Below, piece by piece: positions 10,175-19,647 of a DNA stretch of 64,000 nt (position 1 is the stretch's first letter; each line of letters opens with the position of its first letter). The stretch covers positions 7,477,001 to 7,541,000 of the forward strand of contig JASXTE010000012.1 in assembly GCA_030280995.1 (NCBI GenBank). The letters run 5' to 3'. The notes beneath the pieces were generated by a model that saw nothing but the letters and a program-made list of their open reading frames with translations, was not told the DNA's origin and did no database searches. The translations under genes and the position numbers were made by a program. The DNA is from Hemileia vastatrix (Eukaryota > Basidiomycota > Pucciniomycetes > Pucciniales > Zaghouaniaceae).

Positions 10175-11094
10175 TTACATCTCTCCTTTTAATTTCAAAT
10201 TTTTCTCTTTTAATTTTTTTCGAACCAATCTTTTCATCTTCTCCAAAATTACCCTTATCTCCTTCCTGCATTTCTCAAATACCTCCTCCTCTCCTACCGG
10301 AACCACCTCTCCAATCTCCAAGAGCTCCTCTGCCACGTCGAAGGAAGCAGCATCGATAATTGTATCGACCTCCCCACACAACTCTTCTGCAAACCTAACT
10401 CGTTGACCCTGACAAGGTTTCTTCGACCACACCTGGTCCAGCGTTTCCTCAGGTTCTTCGATTCCACCCGTGACCGGAGGGTTTGCCTCAGTTGGCAAAA
10501 GCGACGCAGGTTCCCCAATTGGGTCTTCAATGGTATTTGATGTCTAAACAAAAAACTCATCAGTAACCTCATCCCTAAAAAAAAACCACTAAAACTTACT
10601 TTGAAGATGGGGTCAGGTTCTAAGAACAACCTTGGAGCCACCTCTACCTCTGCTTCTCTCTCCTCCTCGTCATCTTCAATGACCACCCGTCGTTTCTTGG
10701 GTGTCCGCCCTGGAACAGGGACTTCATCCTCATCTTCCTCCACCAATTTGTCGACCTCTTCTTCAACACCCCGTTTCAAACTCGTGGCCTGGGTTACCCA
10801 GGTTGTGATCTCATTGTTTAGCTCCTTATCATTCTCCCCCACCGATTGATCGTCTCCAACTGAGACATCCCAAATGTCTTCGACCACCTCTTTTGTTTTA
10901 GGGATCACCCAAAACTTGGTCTTGGTGAATCGTTGTTCAATCTCTGCGTTCTTCGTCAACACATCGCACGCCACTCGTCGCCAACGGCAAAACTCGCATT
11001 TCTGGCGAGGGCCTTGAGTCACCGTACATTCAACACAGAAGTATTCCATAGCTTCACAAGCCATGCAAGCTTGGGAAAACTGCCACGTAACCAT
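10175..11094 (-). CDS. Spliced antisense gene in the 3' part of element A, Cys-rich protein of unknown function
   Basis: A two-exon minus-strand gene. Exon 1 is 11094-10600 (ATG at 11094), the intron is 10599-10544 (GTAAGT...TTTAG, 56 bp, phase 0), and exon 2 is 10543-10175 (TAA). Total is about 287 aa. Residues 9-46 hold CMACEA, FCVECT and QKCEFCRWRRVAC, a Cys-pair pattern like a small zinc-binding or fungal Zn-Cys domain. A very acidic Glu/Asp-rich middle with a basic PKKRR patch (possible nuclear signal) follows, then a Lys-rich C-terminus. It is free of stops, unlike gag and pol. The start is only about 150 bp from the 3' LTR, so an antisense LTR promoter is possible. I do not recognise the protein. 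Confidence 0.65.
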
Positions 11095-11246
11095 TCCCCC
11101 ATCCGCTTTAGGGTGTGGGAGTAGGACAATTCATTATAATGGGGAAATTAATAAATAAGAAAAAATATATATAGAGAGGAAAGGGAAACTAGTGTGAGAA
11201 GATGGCTCAAGCTCAACAGAGCTCGCAATTCTTATACCCGGGCATC
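11095..11246. other. Intergenic gap before the 3' LTR of element A
   Basis: Holds a purine-rich tract (gagaggaaaggga, about 11174-11189), but the bases directly abutting the LTR (cccgggcatc) are not a polypurine tract. The position of the plus-strand primer is therefore unclear. Confidence 0.5.
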
Positions 11247-12016
11247 TGTCACGCGCCATGTGACACTCGAGGCAAAAGCAGCTCATTAAATCAATAATAT
11301 CAAGTTCTAAATCTATACTCGAAGCGCAGAAAGCAATTCTCCATAGCAACTGCAATTGCCCTTTGTGTACTTACTGTTCAACTGCGCTAGCCTAAACTCT
11401 AAATCTAAATTAGTCAATCTCTCAATAGTGTGCCTTAGTCTCAATTTCAATAAGCGACGCACAGCGCTATGATCAACGTAATAGTACATTAGTAGTTTTC
11501 ATTAAAAGTTTGTTAATTAATTAAAAGGGGTAAATTGAGCATGGACGGATATTAGCGAAGAGGGTCTAAGTGTATGTTAGTAATGGTCAATGGTATGGGA
11601 ATGGTGCAATGAGAGGGAGGTAAATGCGAGGAGGAATAAAGGATATAAAAGGGTTGGGTATTTGGTTCAATATTCCTTAGAATTAAATTATAAAACGTAT
11701 TTACATTTAATAGTGGTAAAATCTTTAAGTTAAATCATTGTTATTGTATCTTTCTTTTATTTTCTCAATAATCATTTCTAAATCCTAAATCTTTGATTAT
11801 TGAGTTTCCAACCCTTCGTGAGATCTTAAGAATTCCTATTACCTTTGAAACTATCTTATAATTCTCCTCGAACATACCTCGAACCTGTAGCTCTTACTTC
11901 GAGTGACCTTCGAATCACTTCCTCGAATCATTCCTCTGTGCTTCAAAGAAGTTTCTAAATCCCTCATCTCACTTTCAGGAACATCCTCGACCTTGTGCGT
12001 AGGTTGTCCGGTGACA
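11247..12016 (+). repeat. 3' LTR of element A
   Basis: 770 bp, equal in length to the 5' LTR and about 99% identical by eye. Followed by GTTTC (12017-12021), the right target-site duplication. Confidence 0.95.
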
Positions 12017-12110
12017 GTTTCTCAGGTGAGGGGCTAGCATTATGAGGAGACTTTTGTGATGAATATTTTTTTTGAGATGCCTTTTGGGTGTTGTATTTTT
12101 GGGGAGGCAT
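12017..12110 (-). pseudogene. 5' end of the H4 Myb/SANT-like gene, cut off by element A
   Basis: ATG at 12110 begins a Gln/Lys/Ser-rich N-terminus (MPPQKYNTQKASQKKYSS). It resembles MPRHPRSSQRQPSPS of the 13.6-kb copy. The frame runs into GTTTC at 12021 and resumes, in phase, at 3539 on the other side of element A. The gene was therefore interrupted by that insertion, and one duplicated 5-mer accounts for the junction. Confidence 0.8.
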
Positions 12111-12471
12111 TATGAAACTGGTATGTTACAAGAAAAGAAATTAAGAAAGAGGTTGAAAAAAAACAAGGGAAAAAACATGCCTAGTTAAAATGTTGCAATA
12201 AAATGTTTAAAATCTCAGTGAGGATGGAGGATGGGATGGAGATCAGTGTGTCACATGTGACAGGGATGGTATGGGCAAGGAAGGGATGATGTGGCCAACA
12301 AGTGGTTGTGAAAAAAAATCACAAAAAAAGTGCTTATTTGAGGTCAGAACTGACACCCATTTGTGAAATAAGTGACTTATTTTCAAAATTTAAGTGCTGG
12401 TATGTAAGTTCTGATTTGGGTTGAAATCTGCACTCAAGTTAAGTGCAGATTTGCCAGAACTGACACCCCCT
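12022..12471 (-). mobile_element. Terminal part of Harbinger-type element H4
   Basis: The minus-strand 5' terminus at 12471 begins AGGGGGTGTCAGTTCTG, like the AGGGGGTATCAATGTT ends of H1 and H5. An internal repeat of the terminal motif (gtcagaactgacaccca) lies at about 12338-12355. The leader to the Myb-like ATG is about 360 bp, as in H1. The other terminus was not found; it is lost, or left of the window. Confidence 0.6.
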
Positions 12472-13231
12472 AATGGGAAAAAGGATGAAGTTTTTTGCCA
12501 GCTTTCTGATTTAATTTCTACTCTCTATCAAATGGCTTTGGTTCAACAACCCTTATCAAATAAAAATCTGTTTTCTGGTGTCATGAAAGTTTTTGGTTGG
12601 AAATCAGGATATGATCAAGGATTTTCTTATGGTGTGTAAATATTTTTTTTATTATAAGTAATTTTTAATTTTGTCATATATTCCAGGAATTTATTCTTTA
12701 TTGAAAAATTTGAAAACGGAGAAAATGGGAAAAGATCTGAAACAATGGAAGTCGTTAGGATCATTTAATATTTTCATGGCAAATTGATTTGAAAACTTTT
12801 GTATTCAAGCTTTTCAAATAAACCATCAACTTGCTTTAATATCTGGTTTACCAAATTGGTCTGATACTGAATGGGAAGAAGCAATAAATGCTTATGTTTT
12901 CTGTTCTAATGTTATCATCACTTATAAAGAATTCTACAATAATGTTCATCTAGAAAAACATGATAAGAATTGTCTAACATTTGTAATTTTCTCTTATATT
13001 AATCCAGAGACTGGTGTTCCTATTCTGTCTCCCTCTTCTGATGAGGGACATGGCCTTTATAATCCTGACCATAAATTTTTTATTTACCTTGGTAGTTCCA
13101 ATGGAATAGTTGAGGCTATATGGAATTCTCCTAAACATCAGCATCAAACAACTAAAGCACCTCCAACTTTATTTTCTTGTCAAGAATTTACCCATTTTGT
13201 CTGTTCATTCCAAATAAATGAAGGTCTTATT
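12472..13231 (+). pseudogene. Tet-like 2OG-Fe(II) oxygenase, N-terminal and central part (split by H1)
   Basis: Coding sequence directly beside the H4 terminus. Exon to 12631, intron 12632-12686 (GTGTGT...CAG, 55 bp), then open to 13231 except for TGA at 12785-12787. Blocks include GIYSLLKNL, GLPNWSDTEWEEA, FYNNVHLEKHDKN (iron-ligand region, where HxE replaces HxD), FSYINPETGVP, GHGLYNPDHKFF, IVEAIWNSP, QTTKAPP and FTHFVCSFQIN. The same blocks occur in the copy at 15834-16480. The family call rests on the HxD...GH.L..PDH...H.T...THFGCSFQI layout of rust Tet/JBP-like proteins as I know it. H1 interrupts it at 13231, and the C-terminus continues at 19366. Confidence 0.6.
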
Positions 13232-13582
13232 AGGGGGTATCAATGTTGACCGGTCCGCAATTAAATTAATTGCGGAAAATAATCTGCATACCCCAATTAT
13301 CTTCTGCAATTATTTTTGCTAATAATTGGGTTATTAGACACTTTATGTGTCAATGTTCACCTCTTATCTGACATTTTTATCCTCAATATTTGATAACCAC
13401 ATCTTGGAAAACTTTCTAGATATCCCAGCCTTCTACCTTGCTGCGCACTTCCATTCTCATCCCATCCTGTTCATTCTATCTGCTCAGAATTTCTCCCCAT
13501 TTCATCTATTTGATTCTGCTCCTTTTCATCTCGCTATCTCATCTGCTTGTTTCTGCTCCTTTTCATCTTCATTTATAATAAC

Positions 13583-14983
13583 ATGCCTCGTCATCCTAGA
13601 TCTTCTCAAAGGCAGCCATCACCCAGTTGTTCTTCAATTCCCACTACTTCCTCTTTCCCCCGCTCAGCTGAGAAATCAAAGACCGTTCAATTAAAAAAAG
13701 ATGAACATCTCATTCTTATCAACTGGCTGAAAACCAAATCTAACTATGATTCTTGTTTTGGTACTGAGTATGCCACTAAAGTATGATGGCCCCCGCATCA
13801 AAAGTTAATGGCTATCTTCCAATGGCAAATGAATTATGGAATAAGACCAAGGGAAGGATTTATCTTTTGCCTAAACAGATGTCTGAACAATTCAAGCATT
13901 ACCGAGCAAAATACAAGAAGGCAAAGGCTCTTTCATCTTCCACTGGTTTTGGGGTTACCGACAACGATATAACTAAGGGCATAAAATCCATAGATGATAA
14001 ACTTGAAACTTTATGTCCTTACTTTAAAGAGATGGATGCAATTTTTGGAGAGCGAGCTGATGTTAATCCTGTAAACATGTTGGATGGTGAAGATCCTATC
14101 TCTGAACATGATGTCGAAGCAAATCTTTTCCCATCCTCTTCCTCCACTCAAGCCTCCCCTCTTCTAAATTCTATGAATCTAGATAGCTTTGCTATTGATC
14201 CTATTGGCGATTTAACCCAACCCAATCTAACTCAGGTCTGTTTTTTTTTCTTTTATCTTATCAATACTTTTTTTTATTTACTTAGATTTTCTTATTTCTT
14301 AAAAGGCTGATGAACAAGCCCAGGACCCACAATCAATTGAGTCTGAAGCTAGTGACAATGATGAGGAGGAAAATATGACCTTGAACAAGAAGCGTAGGGC
14401 TTCAAGTAGTCTAAATTTCCACTCACAAAGAAGACAAAAAAGTGATACTTCATCACAAACCCCTTTTTCTTTGATGGAACAGTTTTTAGAGAAACGTGAT
14501 GCTGGTAAGTGATATCATACCTATTAATACTTTACTCTGCTTTTCTTCTACTTATTGTTAACATTGCTTATCACTCTAGAACAAGTGGAAGCTGCTAAAG
14601 AGACTCTAAAGTTTGAAAAGAAAAAATATGAGCTCTCTTTAAGGAGGGATGATAGGCTACAAGATTTGGAAGAGAGGAAGTATGAGCTCTCTTTACGGAA
14701 GGATGATCGGGCCCAAGATTTGGAGGAGAGGAAGTACCAGCTCTCTTTACAGAAGGATGATCGGGCCCAAGATTTGGAGGAGATGAAGTTTGAGTTAACT
14801 CTAAGTATTGAAAAATCAAAAAAAGAGGAGAAAACACTCGAACATCAAAACCTATTAGAGCAGATGAAATATAAGTTTGATCATGAAGAAAATTCTAAAA
14901 AGAAAGATTTCTTGATAGAATGTGTTAAAGCTAATAAATCTGTTGAGGAAATTGAACGTTTAAAGAAATTGTTGGATGACTAG
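13583..14983 (+). pseudogene. Harbinger Myb/SANT-like DNA-binding protein (H1)
   Basis: Exon 1 starts at ATG 13583 (MPRHPRSSQRQ). A Myb/SANT-like block follows (LKKDEHLILINWLKTKSNYD, then VNGYLPMANELWNKTKGR and LPKQMSEQFKHYRAKYKKAK), then an acidic/Ser segment (MDAIFGERADVNPVNMLDGE). Introns are about 14236-14306 and 14505-14579 (GTAAGT...CTAG). Exon 3 (14580-14983) is a coiled coil built of three to four near-identical blocks of about 16-18 residues (KYELSLRKDDRAQDLEER). A TGA at about 13786 and an adjacent 1-nt deletion shift the frame, so this copy is broken. In this superfamily the partner protein binds the termini and recruits the nuclease. Confidence 0.8.
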
Positions 14984-15105
14984 TTTGTTTTATTTCTCTC
15001 ACACTTCAACTGTTCATATTTATTTGTACATAAAATTTCCAATAATTTCCTTTATTTCATTACTCTCCCACTTTTTTTAAATAAAATTTTCATGTCTCCT
15101 TTGAA

Positions 15106-15545
15106 AATTTGACGATCCCCCACCCCTGGATTTTTTTGAAGTAAGGGGTGGGTATCACAAAAATTCTTTCATATCATGAATCTTGAAAGTCTTATATGAA
15201 AATTTGGCTTTACTACCTCCTGCATTTTACTGGTATCCCAAAAATTCTTACATGTCAAGAATTTCACAAGTCTTAAAAGAAATTTTGGCAAAACCCCCCA
15301 TGAATTTTATTGAAGTAAGGGATGGGTATCACCAAAAAATTTTCACCAAAATATTTACAAGTCAAAAAAATTCTATATCTGTTTTAAAAAATTGGCAATA
15401 CTCTCCCCTGCATTTTATTGAAGCAAGGGGTGGGTATCACCAAAATTTTTCTAAGTCATCAATTTCACATGTCAGATTTGAAAATTTGGCAATACCCCCC
15501 CCCCTGCATTTTATTGAAGTAAGGGGTGGAAGTCATCTAAATTTA
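15106..15545. repeat. Degenerate tandem repeat, period about 95-110 bp, in H1
   Basis: About four units share attttattgaagtaaggggtgggtatcaccaaaa (word starts near 15304, 15412 and 15508), separated by variable AT-rich spacers with ttggcaataccccc. The same repeat appears on the opposite strand at 32110-32410 beside the H2 gene copy, so it is a standard non-coding part of this transposon family. Confidence 0.75.
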
Positions 15546-15833
15546 ATATAATTACATAAATTATTAAATAATTATCTAATATATATCAATTTCCCTAGTT
15601 TATAGTGATGACAATTCCTCAAGCCAAAATGCAGACCAAGTCTAGAAACAAAAGTTTGGGACTTTCTACAGGTATAGGCAAGAGGAACCTCACGAATCAA
15701 ACAAATAAATGTTATCATGATTACCTGTTATACAACCAAAGGTCAATGGCTCATCACATTACTTGAGAAAATTGATATATAAAAAATATTTATTAAAAAT
15801 TTATGAAAAAATATAAAATTTTCGATGACAACT
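15546..15833. other. No gene seen
   Basis: AT-rich spacer inside H1, between the tandem repeat and the 3' end of the minus-strand Tet-like gene. Confidence 0.5.
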
Positions 15834-16480
15834 CTAATCCCCATACTTTTTGGATCTAGATAAAGTTTTTTTAAATTGAATAACTTTACCTTCTTTCTTT
15901 ACCTTATTGATTCTTTGTATCAACTTATTACTGATTTGAAATGAGCAACCAAAATGTGTGAAATCTTGACAGGATTCCAAACCAGGAGGAGCTTTGGTCA
16001 TTTGATGATTATCCTGAGAAGAATTCCAAATAGTTTTGATGATACCATTTCCCAAACCAAAATCAATGATGCACCAGTGGTCTGGAAAATATAAACCATG
16101 TCCTTTTATTTTAGCTGGAGATGGTATTGGGTGGCCAGTTATCGGATTGATATATGAGAATATTCCAAAAGTAAGAAAATTGGCATCATTCCTATCGATA
16201 TGAATCCTATTGTGAAATCCAGAATGAGTGATAATAAAATTAGAAAATAAAAGATATTTGTGGCTGATATCTTCCCATTCGGAGTCACACCAATTCGGTA
16301 TTCCAAATTTGGTTGCAAGTTCATGATTTTCTTCAAATGCTTTATTACAGAGCTTTTTGAGTCAAAAAGCAAGAAAAGAGTCAAAGGAAGGTAGGGTGTC
16401 CCATAAGCGAAAATCTTCATCTTTTTGAGCTTTAGTGATATTCTTGACCAACGAATATATGCCTATATAATTGAAATGCC
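15834..16480 (-). pseudogene. Tet-like 2OG-Fe(II) oxygenase carried inside H1
   Basis: Minus-strand homologue of the gene at 12472-13231. After a probable intron end near 16475 come GIYSLVKNITKAQKDEDF, IPNWCDSEWEDIS, HNRIHIDRND with the HxD iron ligands intact (His at 16200-16202, Asp at 16194-16196), FSYINPITGHPIPSP, GHGLYFPDHWCIIDFG, WNSSQDNHQMTKAPP and FTHFGCSFQIS, ending LSRSKKYGD at 15834. One in-frame TGA lies at 16362-16364. The family oxidises 5-methylcytosine in nucleic acids; activity of this copy is doubtful. 5' exons beyond 16480 are not clear. The family call is moderate; the homology between the two copies is certain. Confidence 0.6.
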
Positions 16481-16555
16481 TAGATAATAATCATATAAGA
16501 GTTTCAGAATCCATATCCTCTAAATATGCAATATAAAAATGTGAAATAAGACAAG

Positions 16556-16890
16556 TGAAATTTGGAAAAAAGGCTCAACTTCAAAGGTCAAAATATCAGC
16601 AACCACTGAACCTAATTCAAACCTGTTTGTGGAAAATGAAAGATATGCTTTAGTAGAATCTTCAGTTAAAGGACATGTGATTTAAATAAACCTAACCCTA
16701 ATTTGTTGCATAAAAAATGAAATAAAAATTTAAATTGGGAAAAAAAAGGCTCAACTTTAACGGTCAATATCTCAGCAACCACTGAATCAAATTCAAATCT
16801 GTTTGCAGGAAATGAAAGGTAGCCTTCAGGAGAATTGTCAGTAAAAAGAACATTAGATTTGAATAAACCTAACCCTAATTCCGAGTCTGA
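16556..16890. repeat. Two-copy tandem duplication, about 170 bp
   Basis: Segments starting near 16567 and 16738 share aaggctcaactt, atctcagcaaccactgaa, attcaaa(c/t)ctgttt and ataaacctaaccctaatt. It may lie in the 5' part of the Tet-like gene. No function is evident. Confidence 0.7.
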
Positions 16891-17723
16891 TTTTCAAAAT
16901 TTTACAAAAAATTGAAAAGTGGTAATGAAGATGGGATCAAAAGGAGTTTTATAAGTTCACTGTTATCCAGATAAGAGTCATACATATATTTAAGTATGAA
17001 GTTTTCATAAAAGGAATGAGATATCATATAGGCATGAAAAAAAGGAGATGAAACTTACCTTGATTGAAAAGTAGGAAAAATAGAGTGAGAAAGATTGATG
17101 TTGGAATTGTGGGGAAATTGAATATGGAGTAAGTGAAATGCATAAAGAATGTGCAATGTATGTGTTTCAATGAAATGGAGCCAAAAAAAAGTGAAATAAG
17201 GGAAAGGGGGGATAATGACAATTCCAAGGAGGGATGAAGAGTAGGGTGATGGAGCTAAAAAATAAAGTAAAGAGGGAGAGAAAAAAAAGGTTAATTATAC
17301 CATTGAGATCCAAAATAACCACTTACAAAAAAAATTTAGATAAAAAAAATAAAATAAACAGAAAAAAACAAAAAAAATTATAATTAGTAATCAAAAAATC
17401 AAAAAAAAAGAATAAAATGACTTACCTGGAGAGATGAGATGACAAAATGAATGAAACCAAATTGTTTGAGGGATGTTGGAGGAGAATAGGAAAAGGATAT
17501 GAAGGATGAATGAAAAAAAAAATCACTGACAAAATATGCAATTTCAGAAAATATGCGATTTCATGTTGAGCTGGTGAAAGAAAACCAATGAGCCATCCAA
17601 AAAAAAGATATTCACCGTAAATTCAAAAAAAAAATGAATATGCAACAAACAAAAATACAAAACCAAGTGAATAAAGTACACAAAGAGGACATTTAGAAAG
17701 TATGAAAACTTAAAAATTAAAAA
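16891..17723. other. AT-rich interior of H1
   Basis: A-rich tracts and no convincing coding sequence. It lies upstream of the Tet-like gene and downstream of the transposase gene, both on the minus strand, so it would hold the promoter of the former. Confidence 0.5.
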
Positions 17724-18985
17724 TTAAAAGCGTTGCAAAGTGAAATGTTGGAGAGTAATTGGCATTATAATGGAACATATGCCAGTTGATTGAATGATTT
17801 GTGAATCAAGGGAGGGGAGTGCTGGTGGTGGTTCAGGATCCTCTTCTTCATAAATATCATTCCACTCATCCTTTAAATCAGCAAGAATATTGTGGAGTAT
17901 TACGCAAGTCAAGATCCAATGATTTGCAGTTTTGATCTCCAATTTTTTTTGAAATTAGATTCTGAGCTCCCGAAGACTAGAAAATCGTCCTTTTAAAATA
18001 CCTATAGCATGTTCAATTCGTACTCTTGATTGTGCAAGGTGATAATTAAAGGAAGTTTTGGGGTCATTTTCTGAAGTTGCACCACGGAAAGCAGGTATAA
18101 TGTACTTTCCACTTGCATATGCTGAGTCTGCAAGGAGGTACTGAGATTCGTCAAAGTATGAGTCAGGGGATGAGAAATCCTCATTCTTTGGAACACGGAA
18201 GAGTCATGACATGATCCAGGGCAGCCACTGTGAAAAGCAATAAATTTTTTATTGACATCACATACAAGTTGAACGGTGATAGAGTATCTAGAAAGAAAAT
18301 AAAAAGTTAGATTGTAAAAGATGAGAACTTGGAGAAGATTTGGAAGAAACCTTTTTTTGCGATCAAAATAATGGTTGCCATCATGAGCAGGCTTTTGACT
18401 CAAAGGTATAGTTGTGCCATTAATAAATCCTACACAGCCAGGGAAACCTTCAGCTTGCATTACTTGAGAGGATTCAAGTCGCTGTTCTGGAGTTGGCCAA
18501 GCAAGAGTTTGAGACTTGAGGGAAAGGATAGCAATCATACAGCGCTTGGTGTATAATATCACGGTACCATATCCTATGTTAAAGAGATTATCCAAACGCC
18601 TTACAGCAGCACCATTTCCATTTGAGCCAAAGCAACATAGAGCAACAGAAAGTTGGATGGCAGGATTACGCTGTTTGTTATGAGAATTGTTATGGAAGAT
18701 AAAATGTTCAGAAATGAGTTGATAAAGTTTGAAGAAAGAATCGGGAGAAGTTCTAAAAAGTTGGGTGAAGTTTAAATGAGGAATGTTGAGAATGGAGGCC
18801 AGATCATATCGGGGATCATGATAAAGATTTGGCCCCCTGGTGATGATGTAACACTTTTTGGAAAGTAAACACATATAAGCTAAAGCATCTTCGAAATCAG
18901 AGTCAGATTTATAGTAGAGAAATAAAAGTAAAGTGATGGCATTAATAGTGGAGTGAAGTAGCCGTCTAGTAGAGAGGTGTTTCAT
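17724..18985 (-). pseudogene. HARBI1-type DDE nuclease (transposase) of H1
   Basis: Minus strand, first ATG at 18985. N-terminal helical region (YDLASILNIPHLNFTQLFR; QLSVALCCFGSNGNGAA), then the DDE_4-type core: GCVGFINGTTIPL, intron 18350-18288 (GTTTCT...TCTAG, 63 bp), VQLVCDVNKKFIAF, GCPGSCHDSSVFQ, then in another frame YLLADSAYA, RVRIEHAIGILKGRF and NHWILTCVILHNIL. The first catalytic Asp (family IDGT) is Asn here (codon 18419-18421). A frameshift lies near 18175 and a TAA at 17955-17957 (Gln expected). The nuclease is therefore inactive, although the fold is clear. Confidence 0.88.
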
Positions 18986-19365
18986 TGTTGCCAGTGGAAG
19001 GGTTATGTGATGAGGGAAGTGGGAATTCACCGCCAAATGTGCAGTTGGGGTGTGTAGATAGAAAAAAAACTTAAGTGTTCGCCACCAAAATTAAGTAGCA
19101 TAGAGTGAGGAAAGACTTAAGGATGGCATCAGAAATTATGAGTCATGTGACTTTCTTGCAAATCCATCATGGATGAGATGAGTTTGGGATCAGGAATTAG
19201 GAATGGAAATTGGGGTATAAGAGGCGGGATAATGCATTATCGTGGATTTCTTATCCACTAGCCCCAGGGCTAGTGGATAAGAATCTTCTGCAATTAATAT
19301 TGTCTGATCCCGGAAAAAAAAATTCCTGATCCCTAATTGCGGATCCCTGAACATTGATACCCCCT
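18986..19365. other. Right terminal region of H1
   Basis: Untranslated leader of the transposase gene and the right inverted terminus. A subterminal inverted repeat (about 19250-19275, ccactagccccaggg ctagtgg) and gcggatccctgaacattgataccccct at the end mirror the left end. Confidence 0.7.
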
Positions 19366-19443
19366 ATTAATTGTATTAATAATCAAAAAAAAAATTTAGA
19401 TAAAAATTTTTTTCTTAGTAGATCTGTCAAGTATGGTAACTAA
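19366..19443 (+). pseudogene. C-terminal end of the split Tet-like gene
   Basis: Starting with the duplicated ATT, the frame continues that of 13231 and reaches TAA at 19441-19443. It ends LSRSVKYGN, matching LSRSKKYGD at the end of the copy inside H1. It shows that H1 landed inside this gene and fixes the insertion point to the base. Confidence 0.75.
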
Positions 19444-19647
19444 AATATTATAAAATTTTTTCTATCATTAAATATTTTCTTCCATTTTTTTTCTCATTTA
19501 TTAAATTTTTTATTTTTTATATTTTATCTTTTTTAATTTTTTTAAATTTTCCTTTTTATTTTATTTTTTTCAATTTTATTTTTCCTTTTAATTTTTTTTG
19601 CATTTAATTTTGGATTTTTCTTGTATAATTATTTTTTAAAGTTACAT
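19444..19647. repeat. AT-rich flank and left piece of the 182-bp tandem repeat
   Basis: T-rich sequence ending in ttttaattttggattt...attattttttaaagttacat. The same words end each 182-bp unit at 31580-32095. Element B inserted here and separated this piece from the rest. Confidence 0.65.

Larger units (their letters stand above)
3545..12016 (+). mobile_element. Gypsy element A: chromodomain Ty3/Gypsy retrotransposon
   Basis: Complete 8,472-bp LTR element. Two 770-bp LTRs begin TGTCAC and end GTGACA, and perfect GTTTC duplications flank it. Inside, in order: a self-priming type PBS, gag with a zinc knuckle, a -1 frameshift site, protease, reverse transcriptase, RNase H, integrase, a C-terminal chromodomain, an AT-rich spacer and an antisense spliced gene. 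The LTRs differ by about seven substitutions by eye (about 99% identity), so insertion is fairly recent. Even so, gag and pol hold eight premature stops, mostly TGA. It sits inside the Myb-like gene of a Harbinger-type element (H4), so it is younger than that element. Confidence 0.93.
13232..19365. mobile_element. Harbinger-type DNA transposon H1 (complete, decayed)
   Basis: 6,134 bp bounded by inverted termini AGGGGGTATCAATGTT and AACATTGATACCCCCT. Flanks are ATT on both sides (3-bp duplication), or TATTA if the terminal A/T is counted outside. It encodes a Myb/SANT-like protein (+), a Tet-like oxygenase (-) and a HARBI1-type DDE nuclease (-). Two-gene (Myb plus nuclease) organisation is standard for PIF/Harbinger; the Tet-like gene is extra. 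All three genes carry disabling changes. It is inserted inside another Tet-like gene, whose frame resumes on the far side. Confidence 0.85.

Noticed and set aside
10601..10849. Plus-strand Ser-rich frame
   Set aside because: Mirror image of the Glu/Asp-rich exon of the minus-strand spliced gene.
14595..14837. Minus-strand Ser/Pro repeat protein
   Set aside because: Antisense of the coiled-coil exon of the Harbinger partner gene.
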